A DNA stretch of 60,061 nt from contig CADCIP010000030.1 in the NCBI GenBank assembly GCA_902801485.1, positions 1 to 60,061 of the forward strand, given 5' to 3'. The translations under genes and the position numbers were made by a program. Below, in pieces: positions 1 to 7,746 of the stretch (the stretch's first letter is position 1; every line of letters begins with the position of its first letter). The notes below the pieces were generated by a model. It ran no database searches, was not told the origin of the DNA, and was given only the letters and a program-made list of their open reading frames with translations. Source of the stretch: an uncultured Bacteroidales bacterium. Its GTDB lineage: Bacteria; Bacteroidota; Bacteroidia; Bacteroidales; Bacteroidaceae.

Positions 1-145
1 TAATGATTACCAGTGTGTTATAGTATTAACATCTTTTCGAATAATACACATATTTATTACAAAATGCTATTTGTCAAAACTATTGAGCGTCTGCCCTGTG
101 TAACGTTATCGTTTTTGCGATTCTTTTTCTCAAAAATCACAAAAC

Positions 146-263
146 TGCCTACATGCCTACATAAAATCGCTAAAACACCCGATGAATAATGGGTTCTTCG
201 TATTCGCAAGCCTACATAAAGCCTACATGATGCCTACATGATGCCTACATGATGCCTACATGT
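146..263. repeat. Left iterated array, TGCCTACATG units
   Basis: Two abutting units lie at 146-162 and are followed by ATAAAATCGC. After about 45 nt of unrelated sequence, five more units follow at 210-263, the last four being tandem copies of TGCCTACATGA. The same layout occurs inverted at 511-618, so the two arrays form a large imperfect inverted repeat of about 120 bp per arm. Confidence 0.85.
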
Positions 264-337
264 TTTTTGAGTTTTTATAGTGTGAGAGCAAGAATGGAGT
301 AACGTATTGGCAAGTTTTATGCTTCTTGCAAGTAAAG

Positions 338-355
338 AAATTCTCTAGAGAATTT
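338..355. promoter_or_regulatory. Perfect 18-bp palindrome
   Basis: AAATTCTCTAGAGAATTT is its own reverse complement. A 16-bp copy lies at 404-419, centred 65 bp away. The half-site ATTCTCT recurs with a degenerate partner at 665-682 and 688-703, the latter abutting the -7 box of the HU-like gene. This is the form of a dimeric repressor or nucleoid-protein site; the binding protein is unknown. Confidence 0.6.
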
Positions 356-403
356 ATAAGCATTCACGTTTAATAGCAAATGTTTGCAGGCTACTTAGCA
401 GAT

Positions 404-419
404 AATTCTCTAGAGAATT
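404..419. promoter_or_regulatory. Perfect 16-bp palindrome, second copy
   Basis: AATTCTCTAGAGAATT repeats the core of the palindrome at 338-355 exactly. The DNA between the copies is not repeated, so this is a conserved site rather than part of a longer duplication. Confidence 0.6.
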
Positions 420-510
420 TCATGGTGTTTTACAAAGATACGTTTTGCAAGCTACGCATTGGATTTTTTTTTCTACTCTTTCACTTCTTTTCTCTTTTAC
501 CTTTCAATTT

Positions 511-618
511 AATGTAGGCATCATGTAGGCATCATGTAGGCATCATGTAGGCATGAAAGCGCAAGAATCGCGATAACCATGCGGTTTTCAGGCGATTTTA
601 TGTAGGCATGTAGGCATT
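511..618. repeat. Right iterated array, reverse-complement orientation
   Basis: Four tandem ATGTAGGCATC units lie at 512-554. After about 45 nt, two abutting units follow at 600-616, preceded by GCGATTTT. Read on the minus strand this repeats the order of the left array, including the AAAATCGC flank of the two-unit block. The two arms therefore derive from one duplicated and inverted segment, or were built by the same process. Confidence 0.85.
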
Positions 619-687
619 TTGTCGAATTTTGCCCGACTTAATGTGTTGAAGATGCAGAAATATCATTCTCTCTTGAAAAATTCCTGT

Positions 688-712
688 ATTCTCTGGAAAA
701 TTTATATATTTG
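688..712 (+). promoter_or_regulatory. Promoter and operator-like site of the HU-like gene
   Basis: TATATTTG at 705-712 fits the Bacteroidetes -7 consensus TAnnTTTG. It is immediately preceded by ATTCTCTGGAAAATTT (688-703), a degenerate version of the upstream palindromes, where a bound protein could block RNA polymerase. Because the -7 box covers the TTG at 710, translation cannot begin there. Confidence 0.6.
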
Positions 713-748
713 CATCAAAATTCCACAAACGTAAACATTCAGAATATT

Positions 749-1141
749 ATGAAATATAGAATCAAAAAGGAGACCAAGCCTACATTACCTACATTCGGCA
801 AGTATAAGGCTGTTGCTGTGCATGATAAAACCATTGATAGCAGACAAATCCTGGAGGAAACAGCCCAACGTATGCATATCAATCAGGGAACCATTCATGG
901 TGTTATTATGTGTCTGGCCGAAGTGGTCAACAATCATCTGCGCGATGGTGACCGCGTTCGCCTTCCGGACTGGGGCATGATGAAGTTGGAAATTGAAAGC
1001 GAGAAGGTGGACGATCCTAAGGCTTTCCGTGCCAAGAAACACATTCGGGGTGTCCGCCTCCATTTCCTGCCCCAAAGCTACGAAGGTACCCAGGAGCTTT
1101 ATGAGGGCATCACCTTCGAGAAAGATATTGTAAAAGAATAG
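749..1141 (+). CDS. HU-like DNA-binding protein
   Basis: This 130-residue protein resembles the extended HU/IHF-like DNA-binding proteins of Bacteroidetes. It opens with MKYRIKKETKPTLPTFGKYK, followed by an HU-like helical region (about residues 30-60) and a beta/arm region rich in Arg and Lys, and ends in an acidic tail. Such proteins bend DNA or organise the nucleoid, and in these genomes they often accompany mobile or surface-polysaccharide loci. The ATG at 749 is chosen because an in-frame TTG at 710 lies inside the -7 promoter box. The gene stands alone, and the operator-like half-sites in its promoter suggest autoregulation or control by a repressor (inference). The family call is good; the exact role is unknown. 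Confidence 0.75.
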   Translation: MKYRIKKETKPTLPTFGKYKAVAVHDKTIDSRQILEETAQRMHINQGTIHGVIMCLAEVVNNHLRDGDRVRLPDWGMMKLEIESEKVDDPKAFRAKKHIRGVRLHFLPQSYEGTQELYEGITFEKDIVKE

Positions 1142-1226
1142 GGTTTTGGCGGTTTTCTTTAATTACACACATTTCAACAAATTGAATAAAATTATGGAAA
1201 GAAGAAGCAGTTAGAATGGTTCTTTC

Positions 1227-1257
1227 TTGTGTTTTTGAGGAATTTACACTATTTTTG
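1227..1257 (+). promoter_or_regulatory. Promoter of purU
   Basis: TATTTTTG at 1250-1257 matches the -7 consensus. TTG at 1227-1229 lies 20 bp upstream as the -33 element. Transcription would start near 1264, just before the coding region. Confidence 0.6.
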
Positions 1258-1283
1258 CAGAAATTTTCGGAATAACTAGTAGG

Positions 1284-2180
1284 ATGCAGAATATAAAATC
1301 AGAAAATATGAGCAAGCCATATACCACGGCCATATTACTTTTACATTGCCCCGACCAACAGGGTATTATCTCTGAGGTGACAAAGTTTATTACTGATAAC
1401 AAGGGTAACATTGTTTATCTGGATCAGTATGTTGATAAGATAGAGGGCATGTTTTTCATGCGTATAGAATGGGAACTGGAAGGGTTTATGATTCCGCGCG
1501 ACAAGATATATGATTACATAACTACACTGTATTCGCAGCGTTATCAGATGAAATTCAGCCTGTACTACAGCGACAAGCGTCCGCGTATGGCAATTTTCGT
1601 CAGCAAGATGAGTCACTGCCTGTATGATATGCTGGCACGATGGAAGGCCGGTGAGTTTAATTGTGAAATTCCTTGCATTATATCGAACCATGAGGATTTG
1701 CGTTATGTGGCCGATCAGTTTGGCATACCTTATTATGTATGGAGCATAAATAAGGACCATTCTAACAAAGCAGAGGTAGAGGCTGCAGAAATGGAGTTGC
1801 TGAGGAAGGAGGATGTTTCTTTTATTGTACTGGCACGCTATATGCAGATTATCAGCAATGAGATGATAGCTGCTTATCCCCATCACATCATAAACATTCA
1901 TCATTCGTTCTTACCGGCGTTTATAGGTGCCAAGCCTTATCATCAGGCTTATGAGAGAGGCGTTAAGATTATCGGTGCCACCAGCCACTATGTAACGGCT
2001 GACTTGGATGCAGGCCCAATCATAGAGCAGGATGTGGCAAGAATCACCCACAAAGACACACCGGACAGCCTTGTCTTAAAGGGTAAGGATCTGGAAAAGA
2101 TTGTACTCTCTCGTGCAGTTTCAAAGCATATTCAACGGAAGATTCTGACTTACAAGAATAAAACTGTTATTTTTAGTTAG
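1284..2180 (+). CDS. purU: Formyltetrahydrofolate deformylase
   Basis: PurU hydrolyses 10-formyl-tetrahydrofolate to formate and tetrahydrofolate, feeding formate to PurT-type purine synthesis and balancing one-carbon pools in the cytoplasm. Residues about 10-90 form an ACT domain (LLHCPDQQGIISEVTKFI). Residues about 100-290 form the formyltransferase-fold catalytic domain, with the substrate loop NIHHSFLPAFIGAKPYHQAY and the catalytic aspartate in DLDAGPIIEQD. Length (298 aa) is normal for the family. A second in-frame ATG at 1308 (MSKPYTT) would start closer to the ACT domain and is equally plausible. The gene is a single unit with its own promoter; the next gene also has its own. Confidence 0.93.
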   Translation: MQNIKSENMSKPYTTAILLLHCPDQQGIISEVTKFITDNKGNIVYLDQYVDKIEGMFFMRIEWELEGFMIPRDKIYDYITTLYSQRYQMKFSLYYSDKRPRMAIFVSKMSHCLYDMLARWKAGEFNCEIPCIISNHEDLRYVADQFGIPYYVWSINKDHSNKAEVEAAEMELLRKEDVSFIVLARYMQIISNEMIAAYPHHIINIHHSFLPAFIGAKPYHQAYERGVKIIGATSHYVTADLDAGPIIEQDVARITHKDTPDSLVLKGKDLEKIVLSRAVSKHIQRKILTYKNKTVIFS

Positions 2181-2205
2181 TTTCTGTTTTCCGCTCGCAT
2201 AATTG

Positions 2206-2213
2206 TAATTTTG
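2206..2213 (+). promoter_or_regulatory. -7 element of the GH92 gene
   Basis: TAATTTTG fits TAnnTTTG and sits about 31 bp before the chosen ATG. It overlaps the in-frame TTG at 2211, ruling that codon out as the start. Only a partial -33 match (TCTG near 2183-2186) is visible. Confidence 0.5.
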
Positions 2214-2243
2214 AAACTCAAATACAAACAAAAACACATAAAG

Positions 2244-4490
2244 ATGAAATTGAAAGGTATTTTAATTGCCATTTTATTGGCTCCTCTCGCTCTTAACGCA
2301 GCCTCTAAGACGGAGCCGGTTGATTATGTGAATCCTTACATTGGCAGCATCAGTCACATGTTGGTGCCTTGTTTCCCAACTATTCAGTTGCCTAACAGCC
2401 TGATGCGTATCTATCCTACTCGTGGGGAATATACACATGAGTTGTTAGACGGTCTGCCAATTGTTGTCACTAACCATCGTGAACGCAGTGCCTTTCGTTT
2501 AAGTGTTACGCAGGATAGTGAACTACGTCCTATCATTAGTACCAACTGGGATCAGGAGAAGATTACGTCTTACGACTATCGCGTGCAGATTGCCGATAAC
2601 AGCATAGATGCGCACATGGCTGTCAGCCATCAGAGCGCTATTTACGAGATTACTTTCCAGGATACCTCCAAGCCTGTAACCATTCTGCTTTATACCGATA
2701 ATGGTCGTATGAAGGCTGATGGCCGTCATACTGCTGCCAGTCAACGATTGAGCAGAAGAATGAAAATATATTTGAGCGGTGAGTTTGATGTAGAGCCGGA
2801 ACAGAATGGTCTTCTTCGTGATGGAAAAATCTCTGACAAATGGATTACCGAGGAGCCTCAGGCTTGTGCTGCCTTCCGTTTCCCTGTAGGAACCAAGAAG
2901 GTTAGTTTCCGTTATGGAATCTCGCTTATCAGCGAAGAGCAGGCCGAAAAGAATCTCCGTCGTGAGCAGGGCACTGCCTTCAATCTTGCCAAGGTGGCAG
3001 CAGAGGGTAGGGCAGAGTGGAATAATACCCTTAAGAATATCATGGTTGAGGGTGGAACCGAGGATGAGAAGACTGTTCTCTATACCTCATACTATCGTAC
3101 CTTCGAGCGTCCTGTCTGTCTGAGCGAGGACGGGAAGTATTTCTCGGCCTTCGATGGCAATGTCCATGATGATAACGGTCAGCCTTTCTATACCGACGAC
3201 TGGATATGGGACACCTATCGTGCCGCTCATCCTCTTCGTGCTCTTATCCAGCCTCAGAAGCAGGAGAACATCATCGAGAGCTACCTACGTATGGCCGAGC
3301 AGATGGGTACCAAGTGGATGCCTACCTTTCCGGAGATGACAGGAGATACCCGTCGCATGAACTCTAATCATGGTGTAAGTATGGTTGCCGATGCACTCTA
3401 TAAGGGTTTGAAGGTGGATGCCAAACGTGCCTTTGAGTATTGCCGTAAGGGTATCGAGGAGAAAACGCTGGCTCCCTGGAGCGGAAAGCCTGCCGGATAC
3501 ATCGATACATTTTATAAGGAACACGGATATATCCCTGCTCTTCGTGAAGGTGAAGAGGAAACAGACCCTAATGTGTCTGGTTTCGAGAAGCGTCAGCCTG
3601 TGGCTGTAACACTGGGTACAAGCTACGACGAGTGGTGTCTGTCGCGTATTGCTGAGTTCCTGGGTGATAAGGAGTCCCAGCAGAAATACCTGAAACTGAG
3701 CTATAACTACCGCAATGTATGGAACCCCGAAACCAAATTCTTCCACCCCAAGGATAAGGACGGAAACTTCCTTCCGGATTTTGACTATCGCTTTGGCGGT
3801 GGTATCGGTGCCCGCGATGCTTACGACGAGAATAACGGATGGACTTACCGCTGGGATGTTCAGCATAACTTTGCTGATCTGGCCAACCTGATGGGGGGTA
3901 GGGAAGAGCTGGTTAAGAATCTGGATCAGACCTTTACCGAGAGTATGGGCCGGGGTAAGCGTGAGTTCTATACGCAGTTGCCCGATCAGACAGGTAATAT
4001 CGGTCAGTTTACTATGGCCAACGAGCCCTCGCTGCATATACCTTATATATATAACTATGCAGGCGCACCCTGGAAGACTCAGAAGCGCGTTCGTCAGTGT
4101 CTGAAGACCTGGTTCCGTAACGATCTGATGGGAATCCCCGGTGATGAGGATGGCGGTGGTCTGACTTCCTTCGTCGTATTCTCCAGCCTTGGCTTCTATC
4201 CCGTTACGCCAGGTTTCCCGGTTTACAATATCGGCAGCCCGCTGTTTACGGATGTCAAGGTGAATGTAGGAAACGGCAAGTTCTTCCACATTATTGCCCA
4301 GGATAGCAGCGAAGAGAACAAATACATCCAAAGTGCTACGCTTAACGGCAAGCCTCTGGACCGTCCCTGGATTAGCCACGAGGATGTCAGGAATGGTGCC
4401 ACCTTAGTGTTGAAGATGGGCAGTCGTCCCAACAAGGAGTGGGGTGCTGCTGTTGGCAACGAGCCTCCTTCGGCTCAGCAGCTTCGATAA
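2244..4490 (+). CDS. Secreted GH92 family exo-alpha-mannosidase
   Basis: GH92 enzymes are calcium-dependent inverting exo-alpha-mannosidases that trim alpha-linked mannose from N-glycans or yeast mannan, usually in the periplasm or at the cell surface. The 748-residue protein starts with a signal peptide (MKLKGILIAILLAPLALNA) at the ATG at 2244. A beta-sandwich domain follows (DYVNPYIGSISHMLVP), then the alpha/alpha barrel with the family signatures WDTYRAAHP, NEPSLHIPYIYNYAGAPW, GIPGDEDGGG and GFYPVTPGFPVYNIGSPLF. The N-terminal signature is more divergent than in typical GH92 proteins. Linkage specificity cannot be read from sequence. It overlaps the convergent xpt gene by 16 bp. Confidence 0.9.
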   Translation: MKLKGILIAILLAPLALNAASKTEPVDYVNPYIGSISHMLVPCFPTIQLPNSLMRIYPTRGEYTHELLDGLPIVVTNHRERSAFRLSVTQDSELRPIISTNWDQEKITSYDYRVQIADNSIDAHMAVSHQSAIYEITFQDTSKPVTILLYTDNGRMKADGRHTAASQRLSRRMKIYLSGEFDVEPEQNGLLRDGKISDKWITEEPQACAAFRFPVGTKKVSFRYGISLISEEQAEKNLRREQGTAFNLAKVAAEGRAEWNNTLKNIMVEGGTEDEKTVLYTSYYRTFERPVCLSEDGKYFSAFDGNVHDDNGQPFYTDDWIWDTYRAAHPLRALIQPQKQENIIESYLRMAEQMGTKWMPTFPEMTGDTRRMNSNHGVSMVADALYKGLKVDAKRAFEYCRKGIEEKTLAPWSGKPAGYIDTFYKEHGYIPALREGEEETDPNVSGFEKRQPVAVTLGTSYDEWCLSRIAEFLGDKESQQKYLKLSYNYRNVWNPETKFFHPKDKDGNFLPDFDYRFGGGIGARDAYDENNGWTYRWDVQHNFADLANLMGGREELVKNLDQTFTESMGRGKREFYTQLPDQTGNIGQFTMANEPSLHIPYIYNYAGAPWKTQKRVRQCLKTWFRNDLMGIPGDEDGGGLTSFVVFSSLGFYPVTPGFPVYNIGSPLFTDVKVNVGNGKFFHIIAQDSSEENKYIQSATLNGKPLDRPWISHEDVRNGATLVLKMGSRPNKEWGAAVGNEPPSAQQLR

Positions 4491-5089
4491 AGCTTACACT
4501 TAGGCTGATTACGAAACCGGATGGACTGGGTTTCCCAGTCCATTTCTTCTACTATAGCAATGGACTCTAAGCGGACGCCCATCTCGCGTAGGATGTTTCC
4601 GCCTTTCTGCCAACCCTTTTCTACTGCTATTCCTATGCCGGATAATTGTGCACCTGCTTGATGTACTATATCAATCAGAGCAAGGGAAGCCTGGCCGTCA
4701 GCCAAAAAGTCATCAACTATCAGAACCTTGTCCGTGGCCTGAAGATAAGGTTTCGAGACAAATACGTAGTTAATTTTTTTATGTGTAAAAGAGTAGGCTA
4801 GCGATTCATACTTATCTTCCGAAACGATGGCAGACTCACCCTTTTTAGCAAACACAATGGGTACATCGAACAGACAGCCTACCATTGTTGCAATGGCAAT
4901 ACCGCTGGCTTCTATCGTCAGCACCTTGTTTACTTCTACGTCTTGGAAGCGGTGTTTTATTTCGTTAGCTATCTGACGCATAATGTTGATGTCAATCTGA
5001 TGATTCAGAAAATTATCTATCTTCAGGAGGTTCCCTTGCTTGATTGTACCGTCCATTAGGATTTTTTCTTCAAGGAAATTCATGGCCAT
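4475..5089 (-). CDS. xpt: Xanthine phosphoribosyltransferase
   Basis: Xpt transfers phosphoribose from PRPP to xanthine (and guanine) for purine salvage. The N-terminal region (LLKIDNFLNHQIDINIM) and TIEASGIAIATM are family signatures, and KVLIVDDFLADGQAS is the PRPP-binding loop. The 204-residue length is only slightly above normal. It begins MAM, so translation may start at either Met. Its 3' end overlaps the GH92 gene tail to tail by 16 bp. It lies 48 bp downstream of the tyrosine phosphatase on the same strand and is probably cotranscribed with it. Confidence 0.9.
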   Translation of the reverse strand: MAMNFLEEKILMDGTIKQGNLLKIDNFLNHQIDINIMRQIANEIKHRFQDVEVNKVLTIEASGIAIATMVGCLFDVPIVFAKKGESAIVSEDKYESLAYSFTHKKINYVFVSKPYLQATDKVLIVDDFLADGQASLALIDIVHQAGAQLSGIGIAVEKGWQKGGNILREMGVRLESIAIVEEMDWETQSIRFRNQPKCKLYRSC

Positions 5090-5137
5090 ATCACTATTCT
5101 ATATTGTTTTGTTGATAAAAGTACAGAATAAACAACG

Positions 5138-5593
5138 CTATTCTACAGCTATGGCATTTAACAGACATTGGCAGCCTTCTGTTACATCTTGCCATGTGGC
5201 TTCGAAGTTGCCTGTGTACCAAGGGTCGGCAACATCACCCTTTCTCTTTGTATAATCCAACAGCTTGTGAATTTTTCCTTCAGGGTCACCCCCGCAGATA
5301 CGGGTCATATTGCGGATGTTCCATTCATCCATTCCTATCAGTAAATCAAATCTGGAATAGTCGTTGTCTCTCATTTGTCGGGCTTTCTTTCCCTTACATC
5401 CAATTCCATGTTCCGCCAGTTTACGTTTGGCAGGAGGATAGACCTCGTTGCCGATTTCCTCGGTTGAGGTGGCAGCTGACTCTATGTAGAACTGATCTGC
5501 AAGTCCTGCTTTTTGTACCAGATCCTTCATTACAAACTCAGCCATCGGACTACGACATATATTACCGTGACAGACAAATAGTATCCTTGTCAT
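5138..5593 (-). CDS. Low-molecular-weight protein tyrosine phosphatase
   Basis: The 151-residue cytoplasmic protein carries the P-loop CHGNICRS at residues 8-15 (CX5R with nucleophile Cys8 and Arg14) right after the first strand, and the general-acid loop DPWYTG near residue 122. Family members dephosphorylate tyrosine kinases of exopolysaccharide export or small substrates, but no such kinase is encoded nearby. No clear promoter was found between it and the ompA terminator, so expression may depend on read-through. The xpt gene follows. Confidence 0.92.
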   Translation of the reverse strand: MTRILFVCHGNICRSPMAEFVMKDLVQKAGLADQFYIESAATSTEEIGNEVYPPAKRKLAEHGIGCKGKKARQMRDNDYSRFDLLIGMDEWNIRNMTRICGGDPEGKIHKLLDYTKRKGDVADPWYTGNFEATWQDVTEGCQCLLNAIAVE

Positions 5594-5620
5594 TTTATTG
5601 GTATGAAACTTGAATAATGT

Positions 5621-5655
5621 AATAAAAAGAGCGGCAAGCTGTGGCCTGCCGCTCT
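5621..5655 (-). terminator. Rho-independent terminator after the OmpA-family gene
   Basis: On the minus strand a 9-bp stem (AGAGCGGCA paired with TGCCGCTCT, 10-nt loop) is followed by TTTTTATT. It lies 28 bp past the OmpA-family stop codon. Confidence 0.8.
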
Positions 5656-5683
5656 GATTAGTTTATAAATCTTTTTTATTTGA

Positions 5684-6784
5684 TTACTTAATGCGAACGT
5701 AAACAACACGCTGTGAGCTCTTGCTCTCTGCACCGTGAGCCTTAGCATCAGCAACCTTAACGCCCTTGTTCTCCAGGTAACCCTTAACAGCGTCTGCACG
5801 CTTCTGAGAGAGCTTCTGGTTGTAAGCCTTAGCACCTTCGGGTGATGCATAAGCATCGAGGATAACTGTTGTGCCGTTAGAAATCTGATCCAGAGTAGCC
5901 TTAGCTGTGTTGCTCAGGTTAGACTTGTTCTGCTCGAACTCAACAACATAGATGTTATTGCCAGCAGCAGCAGCAACCTTCTTCTCAACTACCTTCTCGA
6001 CAATCTTCTCAACAGGCTTCTCGACAATCTTCTCAACAGTCTCGGTTACAACCTGAGGCTTAACAGCTGCGAAGTGGTGAGTGCCGTTTGAGGTCTTGAA
6101 GTGATAAGTTAAACCAGCTGTAACCTGGCCAAGTACATTGTGGCCATAAGCATCGCACTCGGGGAGTCCGAAAATGGGATCACGGTAAACACAACCCTCA
6201 TAAGTAAACATCTGTTCAACCATTTTACCCTCGTTGACCATCTTCAGAACAACTGCGGGACGCAAGCTGATTGTCCAAGCCTTAGACTTACCCAAGTTGA
6301 AATCGAAATCGAAACCGAACTTAGCAATAGCACGGTTCAGGTCGTTACCGCTTTTTGTGGGGTTGCCAGCAAAGTCGGGCCAGAATTCACGCATGTAACC
6401 GAAACCACCACGAGCCTGGATCTCGAACAAACGGGGAGCACCCTTGTAACCACCGAACCAGTTCATCAGGTTGATCTTAGTACTTGCGATAGCACTTACG
6501 TTGTCGAAAACGTTTGCACTATGTGTCATACGCCAGTTGTAGTTGTTGTTGATGCCGGCACCGATACCGAATTCGAAGCTAACTACAGGAGTGATAGCCT
6601 TAGTTGCATTGATACCAACAACGGCACCGTGAGGAGTATTCCAGTCATGTGCGTTTGTGCTAATACCGCCTTCAATACCTAATGACCAATTGTCCCAGAA
6701 TTTGTGGCCTTCAACATTGTACTGTGCATTTACACTGTATGCCATAGAGAACATGGCAACCATTAAAAGAGTAAATTTTTTCAT
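5684..6784 (-). CDS. OmpA-family outer membrane protein
   Basis: An outer-membrane anchor protein linking the membrane to peptidoglycan. From the ATG at 6784 it has a signal peptide (MKKFTLLMVAMFSMAYSVNA), an N-terminal beta-barrel of about 230 residues, a periplasmic linker of VEKxVEK repeats (about residues 265-285) and a C-terminal OmpA-like domain (NNIYVVEFEQNKSNLS, LDAYASPEGAKAYNQ, LSQKRADAVKGYL). Length is 366 aa. An upstream in-frame ATG at 6832 would lie in the leader and spoil the signal peptide, so it was not used. The strong promoter upstream and terminator downstream make it a single-gene unit, as expected for an abundant envelope protein. Confidence 0.92.
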   Translation of the reverse strand: MKKFTLLMVAMFSMAYSVNAQYNVEGHKFWDNWSLGIEGGISTNAHDWNTPHGAVVGINATKAITPVVSFEFGIGAGINNNYNWRMTHSANVFDNVSAIASTKINLMNWFGGYKGAPRLFEIQARGGFGYMREFWPDFAGNPTKSGNDLNRAIAKFGFDFDFNLGKSKAWTISLRPAVVLKMVNEGKMVEQMFTYEGCVYRDPIFGLPECDAYGHNVLGQVTAGLTYHFKTSNGTHHFAAVKPQVVTETVEKIVEKPVEKIVEKVVEKKVAAAAGNNIYVVEFEQNKSNLSNTAKATLDQISNGTTVILDAYASPEGAKAYNQKLSQKRADAVKGYLENKGVKVADAKAHGAESKSSQRVVYVRIK

Positions 6785-6861
6785 AACAAACTTATAAAAA
6801 TTAAACATCATTTTTTCTTTTTCGTTATGCATTAATATGCATTTTTACACATTTGTTAACG

Positions 6862-6893
6862 CAAAGGTATGCCATTTTACATTATCTGCCAAA
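6862..6893 (-). promoter_or_regulatory. Promoter of the OmpA-family gene
   Basis: On the minus strand TTTG (6893-6890) and TACCTTTG (6869-6862) are separated by 20 bp, an essentially ideal Bacteroidetes promoter. It implies a leader of about 70 nt before the ATG at 6784. Confidence 0.8.
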
Positions 6894-7118
6894 CTTTTTT
6901 TACAAAATCTGCTATAAAATGCTATATTTTTTTGTTAAATTGCTTATTTCAAGGTGTTTTGAGACTATTTTACGCAAAAAATGATGTTAGTTGATGTGTT
7001 GTTTATACTAACAAAAAAATGCTACTTACTGTGAATATAGCCCTATACATTATATATTTATGGAGAGGAATTGTCTTTCGTTTCACGACAATAAACTAAA
7101 AAAAATATATTATTTTAT

Positions 7119-7149
7119 TTTGTGTTATTCATGCTTATTCGTATCTTTG
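7119..7149 (+). promoter_or_regulatory. Promoter of the TlpA-like gene
   Basis: TTTG at 7119-7122 and TATCTTTG at 7142-7149 are 19 bp apart, matching the consensus well. Confidence 0.75.
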
Positions 7150-7182
7150 CATTGGTAAATTTATCTAAAATAATTTCTTAAA

Positions 7183-7737
7183 ATGAAAATTAAGACAATC
7201 CTTCTTGCATTGCTTCTTGTATCAGTTGCAATAACAGCCTGCCAGTCAAAGAGTAGTAAATCAACAGCAGATGCTTCTGCAGATAGCCTTTCTGTTACTG
7301 TTTCTGATGATATAATGCCAGACATTTCATTAGAGTGTACAGACGGGACTACTTTACAGCTATCCAGTTTATTTGGAACAACTCTCTACCTTGATTTCTG
7401 GGCCACATGGTGTCCTCCTTGTTGTGCAGAGATTCCTTATTTGGAGACACTGTATAAGAGTCTGAGTGATAATAGTGATATCCGCATCATTAGTATTTCC
7501 GTTGATCAGGACCGTGATGCCTGGTTGAAGAAGATTACTAATGACAAACCTGCGTGGGAGCAGTATCGCATTTCTTCGGAAGATGCCGATGTTTTCTTCA
7601 GTGCTATAGAGTTGGAAACAATCCCCCGTTTTATTATTGTCGGTCCTGATGGTCGCATCGTAAATGCTGATGCTCCCCGACCTTCTGACGAAAGCTGTGC
7701 TTCAACTATTCTGCAATCCCTTCAGGAAATAGATTAA
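7183..7737 (+). CDS. TlpA-like thioredoxin-fold lipoprotein
   Basis: A 184-residue predicted lipoprotein. The signal peptide ends in a lipobox (ITAC, Cys20), followed by a Ser-rich spacer and a thioredoxin fold with the active site WATWCPPC (Cys77, Cys80) and a cis-Pro segment (ETIPRFIIVGPDGRI). TlpA/ResA proteins reduce disulfides in periplasmic proteins such as apocytochromes or handle oxidative damage. The spacing and AEIPYLETLY helix fit the TlpA-like group. It is transcribed alone and is convergent with the DUF5020 gene, 9 bp away. The substrate is unknown. Confidence 0.88.
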   Translation: MKIKTILLALLLVSVAITACQSKSSKSTADASADSLSVTVSDDIMPDISLECTDGTTLQLSSLFGTTLYLDFWATWCPPCCAEIPYLETLYKSLSDNSDIRIISISVDQDRDAWLKKITNDKPAWEQYRISSEDADVFFSAIELETIPRFIIVGPDGRIVNADAPRPSDESCASTILQSLQEID

Positions 7738-7746
7738 AACATTGGC

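Larger units (their letters stand above)
1..748. other. Gene-free region with inverted repeat arrays upstream of the HU-like gene
   Basis: No credible coding frame is present in these 748 bases. The stretch is AT-rich and holds two arrays of a roughly 11-nt unit containing TGCCTACATG. The left array (146-263) is in that orientation and the right array (511-618) is in the reverse complement. About 240 bp between them carries two perfect palindromes. The region ends in the promoter of the HU-like gene. It looks like a regulatory or replication-type control region, but nothing in the sequence fixes its role. Confidence 0.6.
6785..7182. other. AT-rich intergenic region between divergent OmpA and TlpA genes
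   Basis: These 398 bp hold the two divergent promoters at 6862-6893 (minus) and 7119-7149 (plus). Between them lies about 220 bp of AT-rich DNA with a small inverted repeat, TTGTC/GACAA, at 7071-7091. No coding frame or recognised RNA was seen. Confidence 0.6.

Noticed and set aside
1-120. A divergent gene start at the left edge
   Set aside because: Only very short frames were seen on the minus strand; nothing can be supported without the sequence to the left.
209-263. CRISPR-like array
   Set aside because: Units are about 11 nt and directly tandem with no spacers of regular length, and no cas genes are present.
710-748. N-terminal extension of the HU-like protein from a TTG codon
   Set aside because: The TTG is inside the -7 promoter box, so it is not transcribed as part of a leader; the ATG at 749 fits relatives. 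The same reasoning removes TTG/GTG extensions at 2211, 8577, 8702, 16287 and 44878.
3285-4379. Long open frame (364 codons) antisense to GH92
   Set aside because: It mirrors codon bias of the GH92 gene on the other strand, starts and ends without promoter or signal features, and has no recognisable domain.
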